From assembly GCF_030816855.1 (NCBI RefSeq), contig NZ_JAUSYK010000001.1, positions 2,976,001 through 3,040,000 of the forward strand: 64,000 nt of DNA, in the 5' to 3' direction. The stretch is from Arthrobacter sp. B3I4. GTDB lineage: Bacteria; Actinomycetota; Actinomycetes; Actinomycetales; Micrococcaceae. The translations under genes and the position numbers were made by a program. Of the stretch, positions 27,943 through 37,193 are shown piece after piece. The notes under the pieces are model-generated. The model did no database searches and was not told the origin of the DNA. It worked only from the letters and a program-made list of their open reading frames with translations. The number at the start of each line of letters is the position of its first letter. Position 1 is the stretch's first letter.

Positions 27943-29793
27943 TTGATCCATCACTGGAGCATCGCCCGAAGGCTGTTTGTGGCCCATCTGTTGTTCATGC
28001 TGGCCCTGACCGCACTGGTGGGTACAGCCACCTATGTGGACGCGAGGGACCACGCCTACCAAGAGGCCGGCCGCAGGATGACCGGCATCGCCACCTCCGT
28101 GGCGGACAACCCCTTGGTCCTGCAGGCAGCAGGCAGCGCCAACCCGTCTGCGCAGCTCCAGCCTTATGCCCTGCAGGTGATGCGCGACGCGCCGGCCGAT
28201 TTCATCACGATCATGGCGCCGGACCGAACGCGCTGGACGCATCCCCGCGACGAGGAGCTGGGCAAGCCCTACATCGGCTCGATCCAGGCGGCCTTGAACG
28301 GTGAGGTCTTCACTGAAATCATGGCGGGCACGCTGGGTCCCTCGGTCCGCACCATCGCCCCCGTCAAGGATGCCGACGGGAAGGTCAAGGCCCTCGTGGC
28401 GGCAGGCGTCACGGTGCGGAACGTGGATGTGGCTTTCTCCGGCCGCCTGCCGGCTTTGCTGCTGATCGCCGCGGCCCTGCTGGTCGCCGGGTCGGTGGCC
28501 TCCTGGCTGCTTGGCCGCTACCTGCGCTCGGTCACCAGGGGCTGGGGGCCGGAACAACTCGCGCAGCTGTTCGCCTACTACGAGTCAGTCCTGCATTCGG
28601 TCCGTGAGGGCGTGATCCTCATCGATCCCAGGGGCAGGGTGGTGATGTACAACGACCAGGCGGCCGCACTGCTGGGGGTGCCACCGCGCACTGTCGACGG
28701 CGTCCCCGATGGCAGCGACCCCGGCAGCGGCAATGCCGGCACGGACGGCAGCGGCAGCGTCTCGGCTGGTGGCGGCCCGGACAGCAGCTTCCCCGACAGC
28801 GGAGCCGGCGAGCGCCGCGGGAAGAGGTCCCGCAACGGCCGTGGCGACGTGGCGCCGTCGTTGGCGGAACTGCCGCTTGCCCCCAGCCTGAAGGAGCTCT
28901 TCCAGTCCGGCCGAAGCGCCCGGGACGAAATCCACCTCACCGGCGAGCGCGTGCTGGTGGTGAACCAGGGCCCTGCAGTGGGCCCCCGCCCGGGGCCGGG
29001 CCGGCAGCGGTGGGCGTCGGGGGCGCCTGTCTTCGGCACGGTTGCCACCATCCGGGACCGCACCGAGATCGAGTCGCTCGGCAGTGAGCTGGAAACCATG
29101 CGCACGCTGTCCGACGCGCTCCGTGCCCAGACCCACGAGCACGCCAACCGGCTGCACACCATGGTCTCGCTCATGGAGCTGGGCCGCGGCGCCGAGGCGC
29201 TGGACTTCGCGACGAAAGACCTGGAACTGACCCAGCGCCTGACCGATGACCTGGTGGGCTCCATCGAGGAGCCGGTGCTCGGTGCTCTGGTGATGGGCAA
29301 GTCGGCCCAGGCACACGAACGCGGTGTGGAACTGATCCTCACCACCGGGGGCTCGACCGCCGTCACCGGGCTGGCGGTCCAGGACCTCGTCGCCATCCTG
29401 GGCAACCTGCTGGACAACGCGATCGACGCCGCCGCCGACGCGCCGCCCCCGCGGCTGGTGGAACTCTCCGTGATAACCGAGGCGGACACTGTGGAGATCA
29501 CCGTGGAGGACAGCGGTCCCGGGATCGACCCGGCCGCTCTGGACGACGTCGTCCGGCACGGCTTCAGCACCAAGGCCCCCGGGCCGTTCGGGCGCGGACT
29601 TGGACTCGCCCTGGTCCGCCAGGCGGTGCGGCGGCTGGGCGGTAGCATGACCATCAGCAGCCCGGCCGGGGCACTGTTCCGTGTCACCCTTCCGACGGCG
29701 CCGGCCGAACCGTCGGCGGAACCGGCCGCCGCCTCGCCGGCCACACCGCCGGCCGAACCGCCGGCGCCACTAAGTGCAGAGGACCAGCAATGA
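27943..29793 (+). CDS. sensor histidine kinase, DcuS/CitA type (DctS-like)
   Basis: Membrane sensor kinase of about 616 aa. TM1 (LFVAHLLFMLALTALVG), an extracytoplasmic PAS-like sensor of about 130 residues, TM2 (LLLIAAALLVAGSVASWLLG), a cytoplasmic PAS domain (SVREGVILIDPRGRVVMYN) interrupted by a Gly/Ser/Asp-rich insert of about 60 residues, the H-box HEHANRLHTMVSLMELG, and HATPase blocks NLLDNAIDAA, DSGPGIDP, GRGLGLALV. The TTG at 27943 is preferred: GGAAGG lies 5 nt before it; upstream TTG 27913 and GTG 27937 are alternatives. It overlaps the response regulator by 4 bp (ATGA). Senses C4-dicarboxylate or citrate by homology (inference). Confidence 0.88.
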   Translation: MIHHWSIARRLFVAHLLFMLALTALVGTATYVDARDHAYQEAGRRMTGIATSVADNPLVLQAAGSANPSAQLQPYALQVMRDAPADFITIMAPDRTRWTHPRDEELGKPYIGSIQAALNGEVFTEIMAGTLGPSVRTIAPVKDADGKVKALVAAGVTVRNVDVAFSGRLPALLLIAAALLVAGSVASWLLGRYLRSVTRGWGPEQLAQLFAYYESVLHSVREGVILIDPRGRVVMYNDQAAALLGVPPRTVDGVPDGSDPGSGNAGTDGSGSVSAGGGPDSSFPDSGAGERRGKRSRNGRGDVAPSLAELPLAPSLKELFQSGRSARDEIHLTGERVLVVNQGPAVGPRPGPGRQRWASGAPVFGTVATIRDRTEIESLGSELETMRTLSDALRAQTHEHANRLHTMVSLMELGRGAEALDFATKDLELTQRLTDDLVGSIEEPVLGALVMGKSAQAHERGVELILTTGGSTAVTGLAVQDLVAILGNLLDNAIDAAADAPPPRLVELSVITEADTVEITVEDSGPGIDPAALDDVVRHGFSTKAPGPFGRGLGLALVRQAVRRLGGSMTISSPAGALFRVTLPTAPAEPSAEPAAASPATPPAEPPAPLSAEDQQ

Positions 29794-30510
29794 GCGAGAT
29801 CCGGGTACTCGTCGTCGAGGACGAGCCCATAGCGGCCGCCGCCCACGCCGCCTACATCGGCCGGCTGGACGGTTTCATCCTGGCCGGGTCCGCCCCGGAC
29901 GGGCAGTCGGCCCTGCGCCTGATGACCGACCTCTCCGCTGCGGGCCAGCCGGTGGAACTGGTCCTGCTGGACATGAACCTACCCGACCTGCACGGGGCTG
30001 GACATCGCGCGCCGGATGCGCGCCGCCGGCCTCTTCGCGGACATCATTGCGATCACCGCGGTGCGTGAACTGAACATTGTCCGCAGTGCCGTGGCGACCG
30101 GCGTCGTGCAGTACCTCATCAAACCTTTTACCTATGCCACGTTCGCCGACAAGCTGCGCAGCTACAGGCAGTTCCGGGAGCAGCTGGCCTCCCCCGGAAC
30201 GGGCGCCGGCGGGGCAGGCGCGTCACAGAGCGATGTGGACCAGGCCTTCGCGAGCCTGCGGGCGCCCTCGGAACTGCCGCTGCCCAAGGGTCTGTCCGTG
30301 TCCACGCTGGAGTCGGTGCAGGAGTTCATGAAGCTTCAGTCAGGGGCGGTGTCGGCCACGGAGGTGATGGCGGCGCTGGGCATGTCCCGTGTAACCGCGC
30401 GCCGCTACCTCGAGTATCTGGCCGACGCCGGCACAGTCTCCCGCACGGCACGCTACGGTGCTCCGGGTCGGCCGGAAAATGAGTACCGCTGGAGCCGTCC
30501 AGGGACCTAA
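29790..30510 (+). pseudogene. response regulator of the DcuR/CitB family, frameshifted
   Basis: Partner of the sensor kinase. Frame 1 from 29790 gives the receiver start (VLVVEDEPIAAAAH, with phospho-acceptor Asp in LVLLDMNLPDLHG) and then turns into unrelated Arg-rich sequence. The correct continuation (LDIARRMRAAGLFADIIAITA ... QYLIKPFTYATFADKL, conserved Lys) and the C-terminal helix-turn-helix (SATEVMAALGMSRVTARRYLEYL) lie in another frame and end at 30510. Removing one G from the GGGG at 29994-29997 joins them into a normal protein of about 239 aa. As written it is truncated at about 92 aa and would not bind DNA. A consensus error is likely. Confidence 0.85.
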
Positions 30511-30530
30511 CCCCGCGCCCCGCTCCCCGC

Positions 30531-30597
30531 CGCATCGAGTTCGCACTTCGCGGCAATGTCTGGCCACAACACTGCCGTGAAATGCCGACTCGATGCG
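30531..30597. repeat. imperfect 67-nt palindrome (REP/BIME-like)
   Basis: CGCATCGAGT at the left end is the exact inverse of ACTCGATGCG at the right end, and arms of about 30 nt pair with a few mismatches (for example CGGCAATGT with ACACTGCCG). It lies 21 bp past the response regulator stop. No T-run follows, so it is not a clear terminator. Confidence 0.7.
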
Positions 30598-30613
30598 ACC
30601 ACCCGACGCGGTC

Positions 30614-30665
30614 ACCCGGTTCGCCAACCCGGTGCGCCAACCCGGTGCGCCAACCCGGTGCGCCT
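30614..30665. repeat. 13-bp tandem repeat, four copies
   Basis: Four consecutive copies of ACCCGGTGCGCCA (first with TT for TG, last ending T). It lies between the palindrome and the prpE stop, in non-coding DNA. Confidence 0.8.
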
Positions 30666-30690
30666 ACCCCACTGGCAGGCGGCCGTGGAA

Positions 30691-32611
30691 CTACTGGACT
30701 GCGGACCGGACCGGTCCGCCGGCGTCCGGCCGGAGCGTTTCGAGCAGCTGGTCGATCACGCCGGCGTCCTCGATGGTTGAAGGCACGACGTACTCGTCGC
30801 CGTCGGCAATCTGCCGCATCGTCTTGCGCAGAATCTTTCCCGAGCGGGTCTTGGGCAGCGCCTCGACAACCGTGACGTGTTTGAAGTCGGCCACAGCGCC
30901 GATGTCGCGCCGGACCAGCGCGATCAGGTCCTTGACCAGGACCTCCTCCGGGATGTCCACACCGGATTTGAGGACCACGTAGCCGCTGGGCCGCTGGGCC
31001 CTTGAGCGGGTCCGCAAGCCCGATCACAGCACATTCGGCGACCGCCGGGTGCTGGCCGATTACCTGTTCCATCGCGCCGGTGGAGAGCCGGTGACCGGCG
31101 ACGTTGATGATGTCGTCGGTGCGGCCCATCACGAACAGGTAGCCGTCCTCGTCCCGGTAACCGGAGTCGCCGGTGGCGTAGTAGCCATCGAAAGCCTGCA
31201 GGTAGGACGAAATGTAGCGGTCGTCGTTGCCCCAGAGGGTGGTCAGCGTTCCCGGCGGCAGCGGCAGCCCCAGCACGATGTTGCCCTCGGTTCCCGGCTC
31301 GACTTCCTCGCCTGCGCCGTCGAGGATCTGCAGCTTGAAGCCTGGCATGGGAACGCTGGGCGACCCCGCTTTGATCGGCAGGTCGTCCAGGCCTCGAGGG
31401 TTGGCACAGATGGCCCAACCGGTCTCGGTCTGCCACCAGTGGTCCACCACCGGTACGTCAAGGATCCGCGAGGCCCAGTGGAAGGTGTCCGTGTCCAGCC
31501 GCTCGCCGGCGGCGAAGAGCGTCCGCAGGCTGGAGATGTCGTACTTTTCCAGCAGCGCCGCTTCCGGGTCGGCTTTGCGGATGGCCCGCAGCGCCGTCGG
31601 GGCGGTGAACAGCACGTTGACTTTGTGGTCCGAGATGACCCGCCAGAACGCGCCGGCATCGGGGGTGCCCACCGGCTTGCCTTCGTAGAGCACCGTGGTG
31701 GCTCCGGCCAGCAGCGGGCCGTAGACGATGTAGGAATGCCCCACCACCCAGCCGACGTCGGAGGCGGTCCACATCACGTCTCCGGGTCCGACGTCGTAAA
31801 TGTTCTCCAGCGTCCAGCGCAGCGCGACGGCGTGGCCGCCGTTGTCCCGTACCACGCCCTTCGGGGTTCCGGTGGTGCCGGAGGTGTAGAGGATGTAGAG
31901 CGGATCGGTGGCCTGCACGTCAACCGGGGCTGCCGGCTCGGCCGACGCCATGACCGTGTCCCAGTCGAGCCAGCCGGCGTGGTCGGAGGCGGACGCCGTG
32001 AAGCCGGGCCGCTCCTTGACCAGCACGGGGGTCCCGGGGGTCCCGGCGAGTTGCAGAGCCTCGGCGACCGCCGGGAGGTACTCAATCCGGCGGGAGGGTT
32101 CGATGCCGCCGGAGGCAGTGACCACCGCGGCGGGTGCAGCGTCCCTGATCCGGGCTGCCAGTTCCTTGGGCGCGAAGCCGCCAAAGACCACCGAGTGGAT
32201 TGCGCCGAGCCGGGCGGTGGCAAGCATGGCGATGGCGGCCTCGGGGATCATCGGCATGTAGATCACCACGCGGTCGCCTTTGCCGACGCCGTGGCTGCGC
32301 AGCACCCCGGCGAAGCGGGCAACGAGATCAGTGAGTTCGGAGTAAGTAAAGCGCTGTTGGGTGCCGAGCATGGCGGAGTCGTAGATCAGGGCGTCCTGCG
32401 ACCCGCGGCCCTCCTCAACGTGCCGGTCGAGCGCGTTGTAGCAGGTGTTCAGGGCGCCGTCCGGAAACCAGCCGTAGAGCGGCGCCCGGCTGGAATCAAG
32501 GGCGCGTCCCGGCGGCGTACTCCAGCCGACGGCTTTGGCGGCGTCCAGCCAAAACTCCTCCGGCTGCTCAACGCTGCGTTCGTAGCTGTCCCGGTAACTC
32601 TTGATGCCCAT
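30691..32611 (-). pseudogene. prpE: propionyl-CoA synthetase, frameshifted
   Basis: Acetyl/propionyl-CoA synthetase family enzyme that activates propionate. From the ATG at 32611: YSELTDLVARFAGVL, GDRVVIYMPM, YTSGTTGTPKGVVRDNGG (ATP loop), WWQTETGWA (A5) and YATGDSGYRD, all in frame to GLADPLKG. After that the frame is wrong until the true C-terminus (QRPSGYVVLKSGVDIPEE ... KTRSGKILRKTMRQIADG, with the catalytic A10 Lys) in another frame, stop at 30691. One base removed from the GGG at 30996-30998 (CCC on the coding strand) restores LADPLKGQRPSGYVVL and about 640 aa. As written the catalytic C-terminal domain would be lost. Divergent from gntR-prpDBC, and part of the same propionate unit. Confidence 0.9.
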
Positions 32612-32692
32612 GAAGTAATCCCGTCCACGACGTTGTGATGCAGCTCATGGTAGCCCGCCCGGCGGTCTTACGACAAGGTTTCTGTATACATC

Positions 32693-32700
32693 GTCCGGCA
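32693..32700. promoter_or_regulatory. putative GntR operator half (site 1)
   Basis: TGTATACA palindrome in the 174-bp divergent region between prpE and the gntR gene. It shares its core with site 2, 53 bp away centre to centre. Confidence 0.45.
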
Positions 32701-32744
32701 TCTTTAGAGAAATATGTAGCAACGAGGCCTTCTTCAGGCGGGTT

Positions 32745-32754
32745 GTGTATACAC
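32745..32754. promoter_or_regulatory. putative GntR operator (site 2)
   Basis: GTGTATACAC, exact 10-bp palindrome just before the gntR gene ribosome site. Flanked as TTGTGTATACACTG it fits the TNGTnnnACNA pattern of FadR-type GntR operators and overlaps a possible -10 (TATACA). Confidence 0.55.
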
Positions 32755-32785
32755 TGGAGGTAAGCGCCCGAGGAAGGAGACCAGC

Positions 32786-33427
32786 ATGCGTGCCAGCGAC
32801 AAGGCCTACGCGGCCCTGCGCGACGAGATCATTGAGTGGCGTCTGGCTCCCGGCACCGTGCTGGCCGAGGTGGAGCAGTCCGAGCGGCTCGGCATTTCCC
32901 GCACTCCGTTGCGGGAGGCCCTGAGCCGGCTGACCGCCGAAGGACTCACGACGACGGCAGGTGGCCGCGGCGTCGTCGTCACCGACATCTCCCTTGAGGA
33001 CATCGACGAACTTTTCGAGCTGCGCGAGACCCTTGAGGGCAAAGCCGCCGGGCTGGCCGCCGAGCGCGGGGACGCCGTCGTTTTCGAGCAACTGCGCAGT
33101 GAACTCCTGCGTGCACCGGAGCTCATCAACGGCTCGGATCCGGCACGGCATGACTATTACGGCCTGGTCGGGCGGCTCGATTCAGCAATTGACGCCGCCA
33201 TCTCCAATTCCTATCTGGCGCAGGCCATTCGCAGCCTGCGCGTGCACCTGGTGCGGGTGCGCCGGCTGGCGGCCGACGACGCCGAACGCCTCACCGCCGC
33301 AGCCGCCGAGCACGCGGCGATTGCCGAAGCCATCGCCGCCGGCAACCCGCGGCTCGCCGAGGCCGCCACCACCCTTCACCTGCACCGCAGTCTTTCCCAC
33401 GTCAAAGCAACCCACGTACCTCACTAG
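32786..33427 (+). CDS. GntR-family (FadR/FCD) regulator of the propionate cluster
   Basis: 213-aa transcriptional regulator. N-terminal winged HTH ([48 protein letters not shown]) and a C-terminal all-helical FCD ligand domain with [15 protein letters not shown] and His residues for metal binding ([29 protein letters not shown]). FCD proteins bind small organic acids or acyl-CoA; methylcitrate or propionyl-CoA would be the natural ligand here (inference). First gene of the plus-strand unit, 10 bp before prpD. Two TGTATACA-type palindromes upstream suggest autoregulation. Confidence 0.9.
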   Translation: MRASDKAYAALRDEIIEWRLAPGTVLAEVEQSERLGISRTPLREALSRLTAEGLTTTAGGRGVVVTDISLEDIDELFELRETLEGKAAGLAAERGDAVVFEQLRSELLRAPELINGSDPARHDYYGLVGRLDSAIDAAISNSYLAQAIRSLRVHLVRVRRLAADDAERLTAAAAEHAAIAEAIAAGNPRLAEAATTLHLHRSLSHVKATHVPH

Positions 33428-33437
33428 AAGGAGCACC

Positions 33438-34958
33438 ATGGTCAAGGAACACCACGTCCGCGTATACAAGAGCGAGGAAAACCTGGCCCGCGAGGACCAG
33501 CTGGCGTACAAGATCGCCAAGGTCGCGGCCGACCCCGTCGCGGTCTCCGATGAGGTCACCGACATGGTGATCAACCGCGTGATCGACAACGCCTCGGTGG
33601 CCATCGCTTCGCTGAACCGCGCACCGATTGTCGCGGCCCGCGCCCAGGCGCTGACGCACGGCCCCAGCACCGGCGGCAAGGGCTCGAAGGTCTTCGGCAT
33701 CGAAGAGCGCGTCTCCCCCGAGTGGGCGGCCTGGGCCAACGGAGTCGCCGTGCGCGAACTCGACTATCACGACACCTTCCTGGCTGCAGAGTACTCCCAC
33801 CCGGGCGACAACATCCCGCCGATCCTCGCGGTTGCGCAGCACGTCGACTCCAGCGGCAAGGACCTGATCCGCGGCATCGCCACCGGCTACGAGATCCAGG
33901 TCAACCTGGTCAAGGCCATCTGCCTGCACAAGCACAAGATCGACCACGTCGCGCACCTTGGCCCGTCCGCCGCCGCCGGCATCGGCACCCTGCTGGGCCT
34001 CGACGTCGAGACGATCTTCCAGTCAGTCGGCCAGGGCCTGCACACCACCACCGCAACCCGGCAGTCCCGCAAGGGTGAGATCTCCACCTGGAAGGCTCAC
34101 GCCCCCGCGTTCGCCGGCAAGATGGCCGTCGAAGCCGCCGACCGCGCCATGCGCGGCCAGACTTCCCCGGTGCCGATCTACGAAGGCGAAGACGGAGTCA
34201 TCGCCTGGATGCTGGACGGCCCCACTGCCGACTACCTGGTGCCGCTGCCCGAGGAGGGCGAAGCCAAGCGCGCCATTCTCGACACGTACACCAAGGAACA
34301 CTCAGCCGAGTACCAGGCGCAGGCCTGGATCGACCTGGCCCGGAAGCTGCACGGCGAGCACCCGGAGGTCACGGACCCGGCCAACGTCGAGTCCGTGCTG
34401 ATCAAGACCAGCCACCACACCCACTACGTGATCGGCTCCGGCGCGAACGACCCGCAGAAGTACAGCCCCACGGCCAGCCGCGAGACCCTGGACCACTCGA
34501 TCCCGTACATCTTCACGGTGGCACTGCAGGACGGTGCCTGGCACCACGTCGACTCCTACTCGCCCGAGCGGGCCGGCCGTGCCGACACGGTGGAACTCTG
34601 GCACAAGGTCACCACGGTGGAGGACCCGGAGTGGACCCGCCGCTACCACAGCCTGGATATCTCGGAGAAGGCCTTCGGCGGTTCCGTTGTCATCACGCTC
34701 AAGGACGGCACCGTCATCACGGACCAGATCGCCGTCGCCGACGCGCACCCGCTGGGTGCCCGGCCCTTCGCCCGCGAGCAGTACGTCAACAAGTTCCGCA
34801 CCCTCGCGGCCGGCCTCGTGGACGAAGCCGAGATCGAGCGCTTCCTGGCCGCCGCCGCGCGGCTGCCCGAGCTGGCCGCGGGCGAACTGGACCAGCTCAA
34901 CATCAAGGCCGCCGACGGCGTGATCGACCTGGCCGCCGCACCGAAGGGACTCTTCTAA
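33438..34958 (+). CDS. prpD: 2-methylcitrate dehydratase
   Basis: 506-aa MmgE/PrpD-family enzyme that dehydrates 2-methylcitrate in the methylcitrate cycle. The ATG at 33438 (AAGGAG 6 nt upstream) is the start; a longer open frame upstream only overlaps gntR. Seen: [44 protein letters not shown] (active-site Asp/His region), [22 protein letters not shown] motif, and [22 protein letters not shown]. Ends in TAATG overlap with prpB, so translation is coupled. Identity rests on family motifs plus the neighbouring prpB and prpC. Confidence 0.95.
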   Translation: MVKEHHVRVYKSEENLAREDQLAYKIAKVAADPVAVSDEVTDMVINRVIDNASVAIASLNRAPIVAARAQALTHGPSTGGKGSKVFGIEERVSPEWAAWANGVAVRELDYHDTFLAAEYSHPGDNIPPILAVAQHVDSSGKDLIRGIATGYEIQVNLVKAICLHKHKIDHVAHLGPSAAAGIGTLLGLDVETIFQSVGQGLHTTTATRQSRKGEISTWKAHAPAFAGKMAVEAADRAMRGQTSPVPIYEGEDGVIAWMLDGPTADYLVPLPEEGEAKRAILDTYTKEHSAEYQAQAWIDLARKLHGEHPEVTDPANVESVLIKTSHHTHYVIGSGANDPQKYSPTASRETLDHSIPYIFTVALQDGAWHHVDSYSPERAGRADTVELWHKVTTVEDPEWTRRYHSLDISEKAFGGSVVITLKDGTVITDQIAVADAHPLGARPFAREQYVNKFRTLAAGLVDEAEIERFLAAAARLPELAAGELDQLNIKAADGVIDLAAAPKGLF

Positions 34959-35860
34959 TGCTGTACTCGAAGACCACGCCGGAGCAGAAGCGGATGAAGT
35001 TCCGCGAGATCCTGTCCTCCGGAACCATCGCGCAGTTCCCCGGCGCGTTCAGCCCGCTATCCGCCCGCCTGATCGAGGAGAAGGGCTTCGCCGGGGTGTA
35101 CATCTCCGGCGCGGTCCTCGCCAATGACCTCGGCCTGCCGGATATCGGGCTGACCACCCTCACCGAGGTGGCCACCCGGGCCGGGCAGATCGCCCGGATG
35201 ACGGACCTGCCCTCGATCGTTGACGCGGACACCGGCTTCGGCGAGCCGATGAACGTGGCGCGGACCGTCCAGGAACTCGAGAACGCGGGCCTTGCGGGCC
35301 TGCACATCGAGGACCAGTTCAACCCGAAGCGCTGCGGCCACCTTGACGGCAAGAACGTCGTGGATCTGGACACCGCCACCAAGCGGATCCGGGCCGCGGC
35401 CGACGCACGCCGGGACCCGAACTTCCTGATCATGGCCCGCACCGACATCCGGGCCACCGACGGGCTGGAGGCTGCGCAGCAGCGGGCCAAGGCCCTGGTC
35501 GAAGCGGGCGCGGACGCGATTTTTCCCGAAGCCATGAAGGACCTGTCCGAGTTCCAGGCCATCCGGGACGCCGTGGACGTGCCGATCCTGGCGAACATGA
35601 CCGAGTTCGGTAAGAGTGCGCTCTTCACCGTGGACGAGCTGGCTGGCGTCGGCGTCAACATGATCATCTACCCGGTGACGCTGCTCCGTAGTGCCATGGG
35701 CGCTGCTGAGCGTACTCTGGAAGCGATCAAATCCGACGGCACCCAGGAGGCACAGGTTTCGAGCATGCTGACCCGTGCACGGCTCTACGACCTCGTGGAC
35801 TACGAGGCCTACAACCGCTTTGATACCGGGGTGTTCAATTTCCAGGTCCCCGGCGTCTGA
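34958..35860 (+). CDS. prpB: methylisocitrate lyase
   Basis: Cleaves 2-methylisocitrate to pyruvate and succinate. 300 aa; ATG overlaps the prpD stop (TAATG). Seen: FPGAFSPLSARLIEEKGF, VDADTGFGEPMNVARTV (metal-binding Asp), the signature loop IEDQFNPKRCGHLDGK with catalytic Cys (KKCGH-like; here KRCGH), IMARTD, and EAMKDLSEF. The KRCGH and PrpB-type loop separate it from isocitrate lyase. Third gene of gntR-prpD-prpB-prpC. Confidence 0.95.
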   Translation: MLYSKTTPEQKRMKFREILSSGTIAQFPGAFSPLSARLIEEKGFAGVYISGAVLANDLGLPDIGLTTLTEVATRAGQIARMTDLPSIVDADTGFGEPMNVARTVQELENAGLAGLHIEDQFNPKRCGHLDGKNVVDLDTATKRIRAAADARRDPNFLIMARTDIRATDGLEAAQQRAKALVEAGADAIFPEAMKDLSEFQAIRDAVDVPILANMTEFGKSALFTVDELAGVGVNMIIYPVTLLRSAMGAAERTLEAIKSDGTQEAQVSSMLTRARLYDLVDYEAYNRFDTGVFNFQVPGV

Positions 35861-35922
35861 CACCACCACCGGATTGCCGGCCCCGGCCGGACAACAGGCT
35901 TTAGGAACAAAGGAGTTTCAGC

Positions 35923-37062
35923 ATGGCTGAAAATGAGATCAAAAAGGGCCTTGCCGGCGTCGTGGTGGATTACACCGCGGTGTCCAAGGTCAACCCGGAC
36001 ACCAATTCCCTGCTCTACCGCGGGTATCCCGTGCAGGAGCTCGCCGCGAAGTGCAGCTTCGAGCAAGTGGCGTACCTGCTCTGGAACGGTGAACTGCCCA
36101 CCGAGGAACAGCTCGCCGAGTTCACCGCGAAGGAGCGCGCCGGCCGCGCCCTGGATCCGGTTGTCAAGCAGGTCATCGATGCGCTGCCGCTCAGCTCGCA
36201 CCCTATGGATGTCTGCCGGACCGCGGCGTCGGTGATGGGCGCCCGGCACCCGCTTGCCGAGGACTCCTCGCGCGAAGCCAACATGGCCAAGGCCGTGGAC
36301 CTGTTCGCCGCGATGCCGGCGGTGGTGGCCTACGACCAGCGCCGCCGCCACGGTCAGGACGTGGTGGAACCCCGCGAGGACCTGGGCTATTCCGCCAACT
36401 TCCTGTGGATGGCTTTCGGCGAGGAGCCGGTCCAGGAGGTTGTTGAGGCCTTCAACGTCTCGATGATTCTGTACGCCGAGCACTCCTTCAACGCGTCCAC
36501 CTTCACGGCCCGGGTGATCACGTCGACGCTCTCGGATCTGCACTCGGCTGTGACCGGTGCCATCGGGGCGCTCAAGGGTCCGCTCCACGGCGGCGCAAAC
36601 GAGGCCGTCATGCACACCTTCGACGAGATCGGAATCCGGCAGGAGGAGTCGCTCGAAGAGGCTGCGACCCGGGCGAAGGCCTGGATGGAAGACGCCCTGG
36701 CCCAGAAGAAGAAGGTCATGGGCTTCGGCCACCGCGTCTACAAGCACGGCGATTCCCGGGTGCCCACCATGAAGGCGGCCCTGGACAAGATGATCGCGCA
36801 CTACGGCCGTCCGGAGCTGTTGGGGCTGTACAACGGCCTAGAGACCGCGATGGACGAGGCGAAGGCAATCAAGCCCAACCTCGACTACCCCGCGGGCCCG
36901 ACCTACCACCTGATGGGCTTCGACACCCCGACTTTCACTCCCCTGTTCGTGGCCAGCCGGATCACCGGCTGGACAGCCCACATTATGGAACAGTTGGCCT
37001 CCAACTCATTGATCCGCCCGCTGAGCGAATACAACGGTGAGGAAGAGCGGCACCTGCCGTAG
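35923..37062 (+). CDS. prpC: 2-methylcitrate synthase
   Basis: Condenses propionyl-CoA with oxaloacetate. 379 aa of the short citrate-synthase type (type II, Si-citrate synthase fold). Seen: GLAGVVVDYTAVSKV, LLYRGYPVQELA, the active-site His/Asp blocks HSFNASTFTARV and GALKGPLHGGANEAVM, MGFGHRVYKHGDSR, and SRITGWTAHIMEQ. GGAG precedes the ATG. Context (prpDB just upstream) supports methylcitrate over citrate synthase. Ends in a strong terminator. Confidence 0.94.
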   Translation: MAENEIKKGLAGVVVDYTAVSKVNPDTNSLLYRGYPVQELAAKCSFEQVAYLLWNGELPTEEQLAEFTAKERAGRALDPVVKQVIDALPLSSHPMDVCRTAASVMGARHPLAEDSSREANMAKAVDLFAAMPAVVAYDQRRRHGQDVVEPREDLGYSANFLWMAFGEEPVQEVVEAFNVSMILYAEHSFNASTFTARVITSTLSDLHSAVTGAIGALKGPLHGGANEAVMHTFDEIGIRQEESLEEAATRAKAWMEDALAQKKKVMGFGHRVYKHGDSRVPTMKAALDKMIAHYGRPELLGLYNGLETAMDEAKAIKPNLDYPAGPTYHLMGFDTPTFTPLFVASRITGWTAHIMEQLASNSLIRPLSEYNGEEERHLP

Positions 37063-37080
37063 CGATTGCTGGCCTTACCG

Positions 37081-37124
37081 GCACGGGCCGGCCACCTTTT
37101 CTAAGGTGGCCGGCCCGTGCTTTT
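37081..37124 (+). terminator. terminator of the prp operon
   Basis: GCACGGGCCGGCCACCTT and its exact complement AAGGTGGCCGGCCCGTGC enclose a TTCT loop and are followed by TTTT. The downstream stretch repeats GTGCTTTTGGTTGCC twice, giving a doubled T-run. Confidence 0.92.
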
Positions 37125-37193
37125 GGTTGCCGTGCTTTTGGTTGCCGGGCTTTTCGCTGCCGGTGGTTCTCAGGCCGCGAGTGGTCGGCCTGG

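Noticed and set aside
30614-30665. Short tandem repeat considered as a CRISPR array
   Set aside because: Units are 13 bp and directly adjacent with no spacers; no cas genes in the window.
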